DNA of 64,000 nt from Bin5 sp965242905 (GTDB taxonomy: Bacteria > Chloroflexota > Anaerolineae > Caldilineales > Caldilineaceae): NCBI GenBank assembly GCA_965242905.1, contig CBDETM010000002.1, positions 1,240,001-1,304,000 on the forward strand, in the 5' to 3' direction. Of this stretch, positions 1-8,567 are shown one piece after another. The first letter of the stretch is position 1, and each line of letters begins with the position of its first letter. Below the pieces are notes generated by a model, which worked only from the letters and a program-made list of their open reading frames with translations, made no database searches and was not told the DNA's origin. A program made the translations under genes and the position numbers.

Positions 1-773
1 TTCTCTCGGGTCTCTACGCGCTGTACGTGATAGCCATAGCCATTGTCCGCCCGCAAGACGCGCCGGCTCTGCCGCCCGAAGCACGAACTGTGCAGGGTGC
101 GGCATTGATGCGCCAGACTCTGATTGCGGTCGTTCCGCCAGTTCTACTGATTTTTTCTGTGCTGGGCAGCATCTTTCAGGGCATCGCCACACCGACGGAA
201 GCGGGCGCGGTGGGCGCGATCGGCGCTTGTATTCTCACGGCGTTCAACCGGAATCTGAATTGGAAGCTGATCAAGGACGCGGCACGATCCACGGCCAATA
301 TCACCGCACTGGTGATCATGATATTGTTCTGTTCGACCTATTTCGGGCTAGTCTTCGACCGCCTGGGAGGGCAGGACTACGTACAGGGCTTGCTGACGAG
401 TTTGCCGGGCGGGTTCTGGGGGTTTGTGATCGTCGCCAACATCGCGATTTTCCTGTTGGGCATCAATCTGGAGTTCATTGAGATCAGCTTTATCGCGATG
501 CCGTTGTTTGTGCCTGCCGCCTTAGAGCTGGGCTTCACCAATGCGCAGATGGTCTGGTTCGGGGTGATGATGGCGATCAATCTGAACATGGCGTTCATCT
601 CACCGCCGGTCGGGTTCTCGCTATTCTATCTGCAGAGCGTGGCGCCTCCAGAGGTGAAGACTGCGGATATACACAAGGGCGCATTGCCGTTTATGGTGCT
701 ACAAGGCATAGCTCTCGTGATCGTTATACTGGTTCCGGAGACGGTGACCTGGCTGGTGGAAGCGGCATCATAG
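1..773 (+). CDS. dctM: TRAP transporter large permease, C-terminal part
   Basis: This is the C-terminal portion of the large (12-TM-type) membrane subunit of a tripartite ATP-independent periplasmic transporter, which couples sodium or proton gradients to uptake of a carboxylate or acid sugar. The frame is already open at base 3 and reads the family-typical LYALYV, so the start lies upstream of the window. Visible family landmarks are the TPTEAGAVGA signature around residue 57 of the visible GTG-initiated part, several long hydrophobic segments, and NLNMAFISPPVGFSLFYL near the end. It converges on the two TRAP solute-binding protein genes on the other strand, so it is probably part of the same transporter locus but not of the same transcript. 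Confidence 0.93.
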   Translation, partial: LSGLYALYVIAIAIVRPQDAPALPPEARTVQGAALMRQTLIAVVPPVLLIFSVLGSIFQGIATPTEAGAVGAIGACILTAFNRNLNWKLIKDAARSTANITALVIMILFCSTYFGLVFDRLGGQDYVQGLLTSLPGGFWGFVIVANIAIFLLGINLEFIEISFIAMPLFVPAALELGFTNAQMVWFGVMMAINLNMAFISPPVGFSLFYLQSVAPPEVKTADIHKGALPFMVLQGIALVIVILVPETVTWLVEAAS

Positions 774-804
774 GCAGATAAGACAACAGTCCGGAAAGGA
801 GAGA

Positions 805-834
805 GGGGCGAGCGTGCGCTCGCCCCTTTGCTTT
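805..834. terminator. Hairpin terminator between convergent genes
   Basis: A 10-bp perfect stem (GGGGCGAGCG, 2-nt loop, CGCTCGCCCC, 805-826) is followed on the plus strand by TTTGCTTTT. It lies 31 bases after the permease stop and 50 before the end of the convergent binding-protein gene, so it most likely ends the permease transcript. Confidence 0.75.
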
Positions 835-876
835 TCTGGTCGTCGCCGCCGGCATTTCGGCGTTTCCCGGCGCATG

Positions 877-2007
877 TCAGCGGTTTCGGCCCACGTATTG
901 CAGGTAGCCGAGCTCGGCCAGACCATGCCAGGCATGAATGGCGTCGCGGAATGCCAGCCAATCTTTGAAGATGGAAGCAAAGTCTGCATCAGCGGCGGCG
1001 GTCTCGTCGAAAAGCTCGAAGGCGGCCTCCTCTGCATCTTTCAGCAGATCATCGGGAAACGGCCGCAGCTTGACACCGCCGTCGTTGATCAAGCGACGGA
1101 GTGCGACCGGGTTCCTGGCATCGTAGCGCGCCATCACCCTCACATTTACCTCGTATGCGGCAGTTTTAAGCGCTTCCTGATACTGCTGCGGCAGATTATT
1201 CCATTCGTTCAGATTGATTTGGACCTCGACTGACGAGCCAGGATCCCACCAACCGGGGTAATAGTAGTAGCTGGCGGCCGTATGGAAGCCCATCCTCTCG
1301 TCTTCGTAGGGCCCGACCCACTCGGCGGCGTCGATAGCCCCGCTCTCAAGGGCCTGGAAGATCTCGCCGCCGGGCAACATCTGCACGGATACGCCCAGCC
1401 GCTCCAACACCTGGCCGGCGATGCCAGGGATGCGCATCCTCAGCCCTGCCAGATCGGAGACGGAGTTTATCTCTTTATTGAACCAGCCCCCCATCTGGAC
1501 GCCGGAGTTGCCAACAGGGAACTGAATGATATTGAACCGTTCTGCATGGATTTCCTGAAGTTTTTCCAAGCCGCCGCCTTCGTACAGCCACGCGTTTTGC
1601 TGTCGGGCCGTCAGACCAAAGGGCAGGCCGTTGTTGAGGGCAATGACAAAGCCCCTGTCAGTATAGTAGTGGGAGACGGTGTGACCGATAGGGACAGTTC
1701 CTTCTTCGACGGCGTTCAATACACCCAGACCGGGAGCCAGTTCACCGGCTGCGCGGGGGCGGATCAGGAACTTGCCAGTGGTCAAGGCTGCGACGCGGTT
1801 GGCAAACAGTTGCGCACCCCAGAAAATCGAGTCCAAATCGGCCGGCCAACTGGTTGCCATCTGCCACTCGATGGCCGGCAGGCGGGCGTCTTCCGCCACT
1901 GCGTTCTCGATCTGAACCGGGGGAATCAGGCCGGCTTGTGCGCGGCCAGCTATGCTCAGTGCGGCTGAGCCCGCTGCAGTCAACCCTAGAAAACTCCTCC
2001 TGTCCAT
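877..2007 (-). CDS. TRAP transporter solute-binding protein (DctP family), copy 1
   Basis: A 376-aa extracytoplasmic substrate-binding component of a TRAP transporter. I chose the ATG at 2007 because it is preceded by AAGGAG at good spacing and begins with a twin-arginine-type signal (MDRRSFLGL, then a hydrophobic stretch ending in AQA). The upstream extension of the open frame has no signal-peptide character. Family features are WQMATSWP near the mature N-terminus, PVGNSGVQMGGWFNKEI in the middle, LPGGEIFQALESGAIDAAEW, and the YYYYPGWWDPGSS segment. It is closely similar along its full length to the next gene upstream (2165-3304), so the pair is a tandem duplication. The substrate cannot be read from the sequence; related proteins bind keto acids or sugar acids. 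Confidence 0.9.
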   Translation of the reverse strand: MDRRSFLGLTAAGSAALSIAGRAQAGLIPPVQIENAVAEDARLPAIEWQMATSWPADLDSIFWGAQLFANRVAALTTGKFLIRPRAAGELAPGLGVLNAVEEGTVPIGHTVSHYYTDRGFVIALNNGLPFGLTARQQNAWLYEGGGLEKLQEIHAERFNIIQFPVGNSGVQMGGWFNKEINSVSDLAGLRMRIPGIAGQVLERLGVSVQMLPGGEIFQALESGAIDAAEWVGPYEDERMGFHTAASYYYYPGWWDPGSSVEVQINLNEWNNLPQQYQEALKTAAYEVNVRVMARYDARNPVALRRLINDGGVKLRPFPDDLLKDAEEAAFELFDETAAADADFASIFKDWLAFRDAIHAWHGLAELGYLQYVGRNR

Positions 2008-2081
2008 TGCAGGATTCTCCTTCCCCTGCGCGCCAGCAGGAAAGTTCACATGAAAAGTCGGCATCAGTTGTCGTGTTGATC

Positions 2082-2117
2082 GAAACGGGAGAGCGCTCTG
2101 CGACGCTCTCCCGTTTC
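2082..2117. terminator. Long hairpin between the two binding-protein genes
   Basis: A 14-bp perfect stem (GAAACGGGAGAGCG and its complement) with an 8-nt loop lies between the stop of copy 2 and the start of copy 1. No T-run follows on either strand, so it may stabilise or partly attenuate the message rather than terminate fully. Confidence 0.5.
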
Positions 2118-2164
2118 CCGGATCATCATGACATTGAAAGCCATGCACGGCGGGCATGGTTAGA

Positions 2165-3304
2165 TCAGCGGCTGCGGCCCACGTATTGCAGGTAACCGCG
2201 CTCGGCAAGACCGTGCCAGGCCTGAATCGCGCTACGGAAGGCGGACCATTCCTTAAGGATCGATGCGAAGTCGGCGTCTCCGGCGGCGGTCTCGTCGAAC
2301 AACTCGAATGCGGACTCTTCGGCAGCCTGCAAAACATCGTCCGGGAAGGGCAGCATCGTGATGTCGGCGTCCTGGATGAGGCGGCTAAGAGCGGCCGGAT
2401 TCTTGGCGTCGTAGCGCGCCATCATGGTCGCGTTGGCGGCGTAGGCGGCGGTCTTGAGGACTTCCTGATACTGCTCGGGAAGCTTGTTCCACTCATCGAG
2501 ATTGACCTGGATTTCCAGGGATGGGCCCGGCTCCCACCAGCCTGGGAAGTAGTAGAAGCTGGCGGCTTTGTGGAAGCTCAGTTTTTCGTCATCGTAGGGG
2601 CCGACCCACTCGGCGGCGTCGATGGCGCCGGTCTGCAGGGCCTGGAAGATTTCGCCGCCGGGCAGCACCTGCACGGTTACACCCAGGCGGTCCATGACGC
2701 GGCCGCCGAGGCCGGGGATGCGCATCTTCAGACCTTCCATGTCGGCGACTGAGTTGATCTCCTTGTTGAACCAGCCACCCATCTGCACACCGGTGTTGCC
2801 GGCGGGGAACTGGATGGTGTTGAATTTTTCGGCGTAGACCGTTTGCAGCATCTCCAGGCCGCCGCCTTCATAGAGCCAGGCGTCCTGCTGGCGGGAGGTG
2901 AGGCCGAACGGCAGGGCCGTGCCGAAAGCGGTGATGGGGCTCTTGCCGATGTAGTAGTAGGAGGCTGTATGGCCGATGGGCACAGCTCCCTCTTCGACGA
3001 CGTTCAGGACTTCCAGGCCAGGTGCGAGCTCTCCGGCGGCGCGGGCTTCGATTTTGAATTTGCCCTGCGTCATGGACTCGACGCGCTGGGCAACGGTCTC
3101 GGCGCCACCGAAGATGGTATCGAGGGCGGGGGGCCAACTGGTGGCCATCTGCCATTCGATCTCGGGCAGGCTTGCGTCCTCTGAGACGGCGCCTTCGAGC
3201 TGGCCCGGAGTCATTACTCCGGCCTGTTCACAGCCGGCTACGGTCAGGGCGGCTGCGCCTACCGCACCTGTTGCCGCCACTTTCAGGAATCTTCGTCGAT
3301 CCAT
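2165..3304 (-). CDS. TRAP transporter solute-binding protein (DctP family), copy 2
   Basis: A 379-aa TRAP substrate-binding protein, paralogue of the gene at 877-2007. The ATG at 3304 is preceded by AGGAAGGAG. The N-terminus combines a twin-arginine motif (MDRRRFLKV) with a lipobox-like TVAGC, so it is probably a Tat-exported lipoprotein, unlike copy 1, which has no lipobox cysteine. It shares with copy 1 the WQMATSWP, LPGGEIFQAL and AIDAAEWVGPY segments. It is transcribed ahead of copy 1 with a 157-bp gap holding a strong hairpin. Two binding proteins for one permease could give two substrates or two affinities; that is inference. Confidence 0.92.
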   Translation of the reverse strand: MDRRRFLKVAATGAVGAAALTVAGCEQAGVMTPGQLEGAVSEDASLPEIEWQMATSWPPALDTIFGGAETVAQRVESMTQGKFKIEARAAGELAPGLEVLNVVEEGAVPIGHTASYYYIGKSPITAFGTALPFGLTSRQQDAWLYEGGGLEMLQTVYAEKFNTIQFPAGNTGVQMGGWFNKEINSVADMEGLKMRIPGLGGRVMDRLGVTVQVLPGGEIFQALQTGAIDAAEWVGPYDDEKLSFHKAASFYYFPGWWEPGPSLEIQVNLDEWNKLPEQYQEVLKTAAYAANATMMARYDAKNPAALSRLIQDADITMLPFPDDVLQAAEESAFELFDETAAGDADFASILKEWSAFRSAIQAWHGLAERGYLQYVGRSR

Positions 3305-3535
3305 TTCAGTTTCTCCTTCCTCTCGGAAATGTATGAAAAAGAGTCTGTGCAAAATGCAAGGTAATTGTACTCAGGCGGGGGGATTCTGACAAGAGTCAGA
3401 GAGCCAAGGGGGGTCAGCTGGGCTGGAGGAGAGCCGGCGCCGGGGCGACTTCTGGGTGATGACGGGGTCGAACTTGGGGTCAGATCGTCGCGATGAGACT
3501 CGACTGCATGAGTCAGAGCAAGCCGAGTGCGGCGC

Positions 3536-4351
3536 TCAATTCCCGGAACTCCAGTCCTGGCCGTCCAGATGGGCGCCGAAGGACATATATGAGACGGTGC
3601 CGCCGTCGACATAGATGGTCTGGCCGGTCAGAAAATCGGCGCCGTCGGAGGCGAGAAAGGCGGCGACATGGCCGATGTCGGCGGGTGCGCCCAGGCGACC
3701 CCAGGGCACTGTGGCTTCGAAAATGGCGGGGTTGTAATCGGGAATGTCTGCGAAGTAGCGGGGCACTTCGATGAGACCGGGTGCAATGGCGTTGACCCGT
3801 ACCTTCTGCGGGGCCAGCTCGACGGCCAGATGGCGAGTGAGGGCGGCGACTGCGCCCTTGGTGGCGGCGTAGACGGAGTAATCGGGGACGCCGGAGTGGG
3901 AGTGCACGGAAGCAAGATTGATCACCGACCCGCCGCCTGCTTCGTTCATGTAGGGCAGCGCGCGTTGGATGCAAAAGATGTGACTGCGTACATTGATGGC
4001 AAACAGTTTTTCGAAGTGGTCGGGGGTGACGTCGGCAATCGAGCGCGTCTCGGTGAGGCCGGCGTTGTTGACGAGCACATTGAGGCCACCGAGATGGTTG
4101 GCGGCATCCTCTACGACTTGGGCGCAAAGTTCGGCGGCCTGGGTGAAGTCGCCTTGCACGGCAGCGGCGATTCCTCCGGCGGCGCGGATCTGGGCAACGG
4201 CAGCGGCTGCGCCCTCGTCGCTGTAGGGGTAGTGGCAGACGACGGCTGCGCCGCGGCGGGCCAGTTCGAGTGCGATGCCCTGGCCGATGCCGCCGTGGTC
4301 GACGCCGGTAACGAGTGCTTTCTTGCCGACCAGAGAATCCCTGTCGCTCAT
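3536..4351 (-). CDS. SDR family oxidoreductase
   Basis: A 271-aa short-chain dehydrogenase/reductase of the classical type, NAD(P)-dependent. Visible are a modified glycine motif TGVDHGGIG (residues 15-23), NNAG at 95-98, the catalytic Ser148, Tyr161 and Lys165 (YAATK), and the late SDR motif LTGQTIYVDGG. Length and the TGxxxxxIG variant resemble 3-oxoacyl-ACP-reductase-like and sugar-acid dehydrogenases. It is transcribed in the same direction as the downstream TRAP binding proteins and the upstream isomerase-like gene, so a role in oxidising an imported hydroxy acid is plausible. Substrate is not determinable. Confidence 0.92.
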   Translation of the reverse strand: MSDRDSLVGKKALVTGVDHGGIGQGIALELARRGAAVVCHYPYSDEGAAAAVAQIRAAGGIAAAVQGDFTQAAELCAQVVEDAANHLGGLNVLVNNAGLTETRSIADVTPDHFEKLFAINVRSHIFCIQRALPYMNEAGGGSVINLASVHSHSGVPDYSVYAATKGAVAALTRHLAVELAPQKVRVNAIAPGLIEVPRYFADIPDYNPAIFEATVPWGRLGAPADIGHVAAFLASDGADFLTGQTIYVDGGTVSYMSFGAHLDGQDWSSGN

Positions 4352-4436
4352 TGCACTGCTCTCTGATGTGTGCTGAACTCCGGGAGGAGAGACTCGGAGG
4401 AGGCCTTGACGCCACGCCTATCGTTCAGAAACATGT

Positions 4437-5261
4437 CTATGGTTTACTCGCCCGTTGCTTGAGATAGGCAAGGCTGTTTTGGATGCCGCCCACGGGGTCG
4501 CCGACGCCGCGGAATTCGAAGATGTAGAAGACAGGTTGGGGCAGCTGATCGAGCGCGTTGAGAATGCCGCCTAGAGGCAGGACACCTGTGCCGAGGGGGG
4601 CCGGGGGATCGGCGGGATTGGCGGTCTTGTCCTTCAGGTGGGCGGCGATGATCTTGTCTGACAGGGCATCGATGGCGGCGACGACGTCCTGGCCGTGGTT
4701 GGGGTAGTTTCCCATGTCGAGATTGGTGCGGAGCGCGGGAGAGTCCAGACGGGAGAGGGCCCCGCGGACCTCTGCCAGGGTGCCGCCGGGGGTGCGAGCG
4801 TAGTTTTCGAGGGCGATTGTGGTGTTCTGGGCGGCGGCGTAGTCGACGACTTGCCGGGCGCGGGCCCAGCCTACCTGATCGTCGGGGGGTGGCGTGGGAC
4901 CGGGGAAGAAGCGGACGATCGGCGCGCCGAGTGCGGCGGCGGAGTCGATGTCCTGGCGGAGCTGCAGAGCGGACTCGGTGTTGCCGAAGAGGGTGGCCTG
5001 CGTGGCGTATGTAACCAGGAGGCCGGCGCCGGCGATGTGGCGGGCCGCTTCGGTCAGTTCGGCATCGAGCCGGGGCCACGTCTCCCGGCGCAGCTCCAGG
5101 CCGTCGGCGCCGGTCCGGCGGGCGATGTCGATAAGATCCCAGACGGTACTTTTGCCGCTCTTGAGCTCGTCCTCCAGCTGCATGGCGGAGATCAGTACCG
5201 GCCGGTGGGCGGGCGCGGATGCGCCCGTGTCAGGTGTGGGATGTGCTGATTGGCTGGTCAA
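4437..5261 (-). CDS. Sugar phosphate isomerase/epimerase family protein (TIM barrel)
   Basis: A 274-aa protein of the xylose-isomerase-like TIM-barrel superfamily (AP endonuclease 2 type). Supporting motifs are ADGLELRRE near the N-terminus, IALENYARTPGG with the metal-ligand glutamate, TNLDMGNYP, and AAHLKDK, the usual histidine-bearing strand, with FEFRGVG near the C-terminus. Members isomerise or epimerise keto-sugars or cyclitols with a divalent metal. It lies 85 bases upstream of the SDR on the same strand and probably belongs to the same catabolic group. The exact start is not certain because no clear ribosome binding site precedes the codon at 5261. Confidence 0.87.
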   Translation of the reverse strand: MTSQSAHPTPDTGASAPAHRPVLISAMQLEDELKSGKSTVWDLIDIARRTGADGLELRRETWPRLDAELTEAARHIAGAGLLVTYATQATLFGNTESALQLRQDIDSAAALGAPIVRFFPGPTPPPDDQVGWARARQVVDYAAAQNTTIALENYARTPGGTLAEVRGALSRLDSPALRTNLDMGNYPNHGQDVVAAIDALSDKIIAAHLKDKTANPADPPAPLGTGVLPLGGILNALDQLPQPVFYIFEFRGVGDPVGGIQNSLAYLKQRASKP

Positions 5262-5436
5262 GTTCGCCTCACGCGGAAAAGCTCAGGTCAAGAGGGAAAT
5301 GAAGCTCTGCGGCCGCAGAGGCCGAGAGCGGGAGAGCCTGCTACGCGCCGGCTCACAATGGGAGGCCTTGATAGGGTAGTTTCCCGTTCAGGTGTTCCCC
5401 CGACGAAAGGCCGGCGCGGAGGCCTGCTTAGTGATT

Positions 5437-5796
5437 TCAGTCTGTGGTTGTCCACTCCGGATCCGGCTGAATAGTCGTTTCCGGGGGTGGGCCGGGGTCG
5501 GGGCGGCCACTGCCTTCGAGGCGGCTGATGAGTTGGACGGTCATATCGCCTTCGACGAGGCACTGGCAGGACAGGCGCACACCGGACAGCCCCTTTTCGG
5601 CCAGCTTCTCTTTTTCGGCGACGGTCATTTTTGCAGGTTCGCCACCGACAAAGGCGACGCGGCAGGTGGTGCACTTGCAGTTGCCACCGCAGGCATGCAG
5701 CTGGTCGACGGCTGCGTCCTCAACCAGAGCAAGGACCAGACGTTTGCCAGCTTGTACATCGAACGTGCCAACATTTTCCACTGTCAACTTAGGCAT
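5437..5796 (-). CDS. 2Fe-2S ferredoxin
   Basis: A 119-aa plant/adrenodoxin-type ferredoxin. The ATG at 5796 follows AGGAG and starts directly at the beta-strand sequence MPKLTVENVG; a longer in-frame start would add an unrelated 17-residue lead. Cluster ligands are Cys36, Cys42 and Cys45 in ACGGNCKCTTCRV, with the fourth Cys77 (or 79) in RLSCQCLV. Cys40 is an extra cysteine common in this motif. The C-terminal ~25 residues are a Pro/Asp/Thr-rich tail beyond the normal fold. It would carry electrons for an oxygenase or dehydrogenase; no partner reductase is visible nearby. Confidence 0.92.
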   Translation of the reverse strand: MPKLTVENVGTFDVQAGKRLVLALVEDAAVDQLHACGGNCKCTTCRVAFVGGEPAKMTVAEKEKLAEKGLSGVRLSCQCLVEGDMTVQLISRLEGSGRPDPGPPPETTIQPDPEWTTTD

Positions 5797-5877
5797 GAAA
5801 TTCAACTCCTGTGCGTGTAAGGGATTGGAACGGATTCCCGATTTCATTTGCGGGGGGCAAATTGTTTCTGCATTTTC

Positions 5878-7323
5878 TCACATTTCCTGGACAAATACGA
5901 AGAGAAGATCATTGACGTTGGTTTGGGTCGGGCCGGTCAGAAGCAGGTCATTAGCGGCGCGCAGGTAGGGATAGGCGTCGTGGCGGCGGAGGTGGTCGGC
6001 GGCGGAGAGGCCGGCGAGCTCGCCTCTGTGGACGGTGCCGCTGTCGGCCAGACCGCCGGCGCTGTCGGTGGGTCCATCGGTGCCGTCGGTGGCGAGAGAG
6101 ACGACGGTGATGCCCGGCAGATGCTGGAGGGCAAGGGAGGCGGCGAGGGCGAGCTCCTGGTTGCGGCCGCCCTGACCGGGATTGTCACCAAGGCTGACGG
6201 TGGTTTCGCCGCCGAGGATCAGGCAGGCGGGCGCGGGCGCGGGGAGTCCGCTGTCCTGCACTTCGCGGCCCAGGCCGACGAGCACCTTGGCGACTTCGGC
6301 GGCCTCGCCTTCGACATAGGTCGAGAGCAGGATGGTGTTGAAGCCGAGTTCGGTTGCCTTTGCGAGGGCGGCGCTGGCGGCGGTGCGGTTGTCGGCGACG
6401 ACGAGTGTGTAGCTGGCGGCGAAGGCTGGATCGTGCGGTTTGGGTGTGTCGGGGATGTCGCCGGCCAGCCCGGCCTGCAGGCGGTTGAGGATGACAGCGG
6501 GCAGGGCCTTGGTCAGGCCGTATTTTTCGACGATGGCCCAGGCATCGGCCCAGGTGCTTACGTCGGGGACGGTGGGGCCGCTGGCTATGACATCGAGTGG
6601 GCTACCGATGACGTCGCTGAGGGCTAGTGTCAGGAGCGTGGCGGGCGCGGCGGCGCGGGCGAGCTGGCCGCCTTTGACGGCGCTGGCGTGTTTGCGGAGG
6701 CAGTTCATCTCGTTGATGGTTGCGCCGCAAGCGAGGAGGGCGTCGGTCATGGCCTGCATGTCGGACAGGGTGAGCGCTGGATAGGTCTGGCCGGAGTTCC
6801 CGGTGATCTCAAGTGCCGGGGCAACCAGCAGGGCGGAGCCGCCCCCGGAGAGAAGGGCGATTACCAGGTCGTCTGGGCCGGCCTGATCGACGAGGGCAAG
6901 CATATCTTTGCCGGCAAGGACGCCGGCCTCGTCGGGAAGGGGATGACCGGCCTCGACGACGCGAACGGTGGACTGCGTAGTTGAAGAAGGGTCGGCGGGC
7001 TGGGCGTGGTCGTACTTGGTTACTGCCAACCCGCCGCTGATGCGGTCCTGGAGCAGAGATTCGACGGCGCTGGACATTGGCGCGGCGGCCTTGCCGGCGG
7101 CGACGACGAAGATGCGGCGGTAGCGGCGCAGGTCGTATGTCAACGCGGCAGCGGGCTCGGAGGCAGCGGGGTCGGTGACGGTCAGGGATTCGTCCTGGCG
7201 CTGAAGGACGTTTTGGACAGCGGCGAAGGGGTCGACGGCGTCGAGGGCGACGTCGAGGACGGCGAGGATTGGGCGGCGGGTGTCGGGGTCGGGAGTGAGG
7301 ACGGAGGTGTCGAAGCGGGTCAT
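5878..7323 (-). CDS. Glycerate 2-kinase (MOFRL/GckA family)
   Basis: A 481-aa glycerate 2-kinase of the DUF4147-MOFRL type, phosphorylating D-glycerate to 2-phosphoglycerate with ATP. Visible are the N-terminal domain motifs VVAAGKAA and EAGHPLPDEAG, the glycine-rich LLSGGGSALL, NEMNCLRKHAS, and the C-terminal MOFRL signature GGETTVSL followed by GGRNQELAL and ATDGTDGPTDSAGG. This enzyme is the usual last step when sugar acids, glyoxylate or tartronate semialdehyde are fed to glycolysis, which fits the neighbouring TRAP transporter, SDR and isomerase. It is slightly longer than typical members (about 420-450 aa). Confidence 0.94.
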   Translation of the reverse strand: MTRFDTSVLTPDPDTRRPILAVLDVALDAVDPFAAVQNVLQRQDESLTVTDPAASEPAAALTYDLRRYRRIFVVAAGKAAAPMSSAVESLLQDRISGGLAVTKYDHAQPADPSSTTQSTVRVVEAGHPLPDEAGVLAGKDMLALVDQAGPDDLVIALLSGGGSALLVAPALEITGNSGQTYPALTLSDMQAMTDALLACGATINEMNCLRKHASAVKGGQLARAAAPATLLTLALSDVIGSPLDVIASGPTVPDVSTWADAWAIVEKYGLTKALPAVILNRLQAGLAGDIPDTPKPHDPAFAASYTLVVADNRTAASAALAKATELGFNTILLSTYVEGEAAEVAKVLVGLGREVQDSGLPAPAPACLILGGETTVSLGDNPGQGGRNQELALAASLALQHLPGITVVSLATDGTDGPTDSAGGLADSGTVHRGELAGLSAADHLRRHDAYPYLRAANDLLLTGPTQTNVNDLLFVFVQEM

Positions 7324-7514
7324 TCTAATCTTTTCTCTGGGTTGCCAGGAGACAGACCTGCAGTTTCGAATTCTGGTCCATGATGACCACGAAAGTCCCC
7401 GGCCAGCCGATTGGAATCACTGGCAGTATTTCCATCGTTCTGTCTGCCCCATCTTCGCGATGCACGCTTGAAGTTCCAGGGTCCGCGAAAATCGACCCTT
7501 GCGTGTTTCACCTT

Positions 7515-8375
7515 TTACAGGCGGCGGAATTTTTGGAGGCCGTCGTCGACCTGAACCTGGCCGACGTAGAGGTCGCCGCGGGAGTCGGCCCAGATGCCGT
7601 GGGGGCAGGCTGCGAACTCGCCGGGTTTGTCGCTGGGTTGGGCTCCGCCCCAGTGGCTGAGGAGCTCACCGTCGAGGGTCCAGACGCTGACGCGCTGCTC
7701 GAGCTCGGCGACGTAGACGACTTCGCCATTGGGGTCGAAGTAGATGGTGTCGGGTTTGAGGAGGCCGGTGCGCTCTTCGAGGAAGTTGCCGTCGGTGTCG
7801 AAGAGCTGGATGCGGTCGTTGGTGCGGTCGCAGACCCAGACGCGGTCGTCCTTGTCGAGGCGGACGCAATGGGAGAGTGTGAACTGGCTGGGGCCTTCTC
7901 CCCAGTCGCCCCAGGAGAGGATGTGTTCGCCGGCGGCGGAGTATTTGTGGACGCGGGCGTTGTCGTAGCCGTCGGAGATGAAGAGGTCGCCGTTGGAGGC
8001 GACGGCGAGGTCGGTGGGCAGGCGGAAGGGTTCGCCGGGGGCGCCTTCCTGGCCGGGCGTGCCGATGGTCATGACGAGTTCGCCCTGGGCGTTGAATTTG
8101 AAGATGCAGTGGGTCTCGCGTTCGGTGCACCAGACGTTGTCCTCGTCGTCGATGAAGATGCCGTGGGCGTCCTCGATGACGTCTTCGCCCCAGGAGGCGA
8201 GGAAGTTGCCGTCGCTATCGAAGACGACGAGGGGATGCTCGCTGCGGGAGTAGACAAAGACGCGGTCCTGAGAATCGCAGGCGACCGCGGCTACCCAGCC
8301 GAACTGCCATTCTGCGGGCAGTTTGGCCCAGTTTTCGATTACTTCGTACTGATAGGCGCCGGTTCCGAACGGCAT
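7515..8375 (-). CDS. NHL-repeat beta-propeller protein
   Basis: A 286-aa protein of NHL/peptidyl-alpha-hydroxyglycine-lyase-like propeller type. The ATG at 8375 follows AAAGGAGA. Repeated blades are recognisable from the pattern D-x-x-D-R-V-F-V, VFD-SDGNFLASWG, DEDNVWCTERETH, SNGDLFISDGY, DKDDRVWVCDR and FDTDGNFLEE, ending in SRGDLYVGQ. No signal peptide is visible, so it appears cytoplasmic. Such proteins often accompany sugar-acid or aromatic catabolic genes, sometimes as lactonases, but no catalytic residues can be assigned with confidence here. It precedes nothing on its strand for about 190 bases on each side. Confidence 0.85.
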   Translation of the reverse strand: MPFGTGAYQYEVIENWAKLPAEWQFGWVAAVACDSQDRVFVYSRSEHPLVVFDSDGNFLASWGEDVIEDAHGIFIDDEDNVWCTERETHCIFKFNAQGELVMTIGTPGQEGAPGEPFRLPTDLAVASNGDLFISDGYDNARVHKYSAAGEHILSWGDWGEGPSQFTLSHCVRLDKDDRVWVCDRTNDRIQLFDTDGNFLEERTGLLKPDTIYFDPNGEVVYVAELEQRVSVWTLDGELLSHWGGAQPSDKPGEFAACPHGIWADSRGDLYVGQVQVDDGLQKFRRL

Positions 8376-8567
8376 GGCAATCTCCTTTGCCTGGTTGAGA
8401 CCCGCTGCGTGTGCGGCGGGGATATGGAGTACACCATAATTCTTTCCGCGAAGGGACGCGAAGAACATCAGAGGCTATCGGATTCTCCTGGCGTGACATC
8501 GCTGTCCTTTGCGGATTTGCAATACTTTGCTGAAGCAATTCGCTGGTCCAACAGCCATCACCGGGCG
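8376..8567. repeat. Gap with one copy of the GCGAAGGGACGCGAAG dispersed repeat
   Basis: Around 8445-8465 the gap contains TTCCGCGAAGGGACGCGAAG, one unit of the repeat family that is clustered at 16.6-16.9 kb. Nothing else is evident. Confidence 0.6.

Noticed and set aside
3513..4415. A 300-aa Arg-rich minus-strand frame
   Set aside because: It lies in an alternate frame of the SDR gene, which has its catalytic triad in the other frame.
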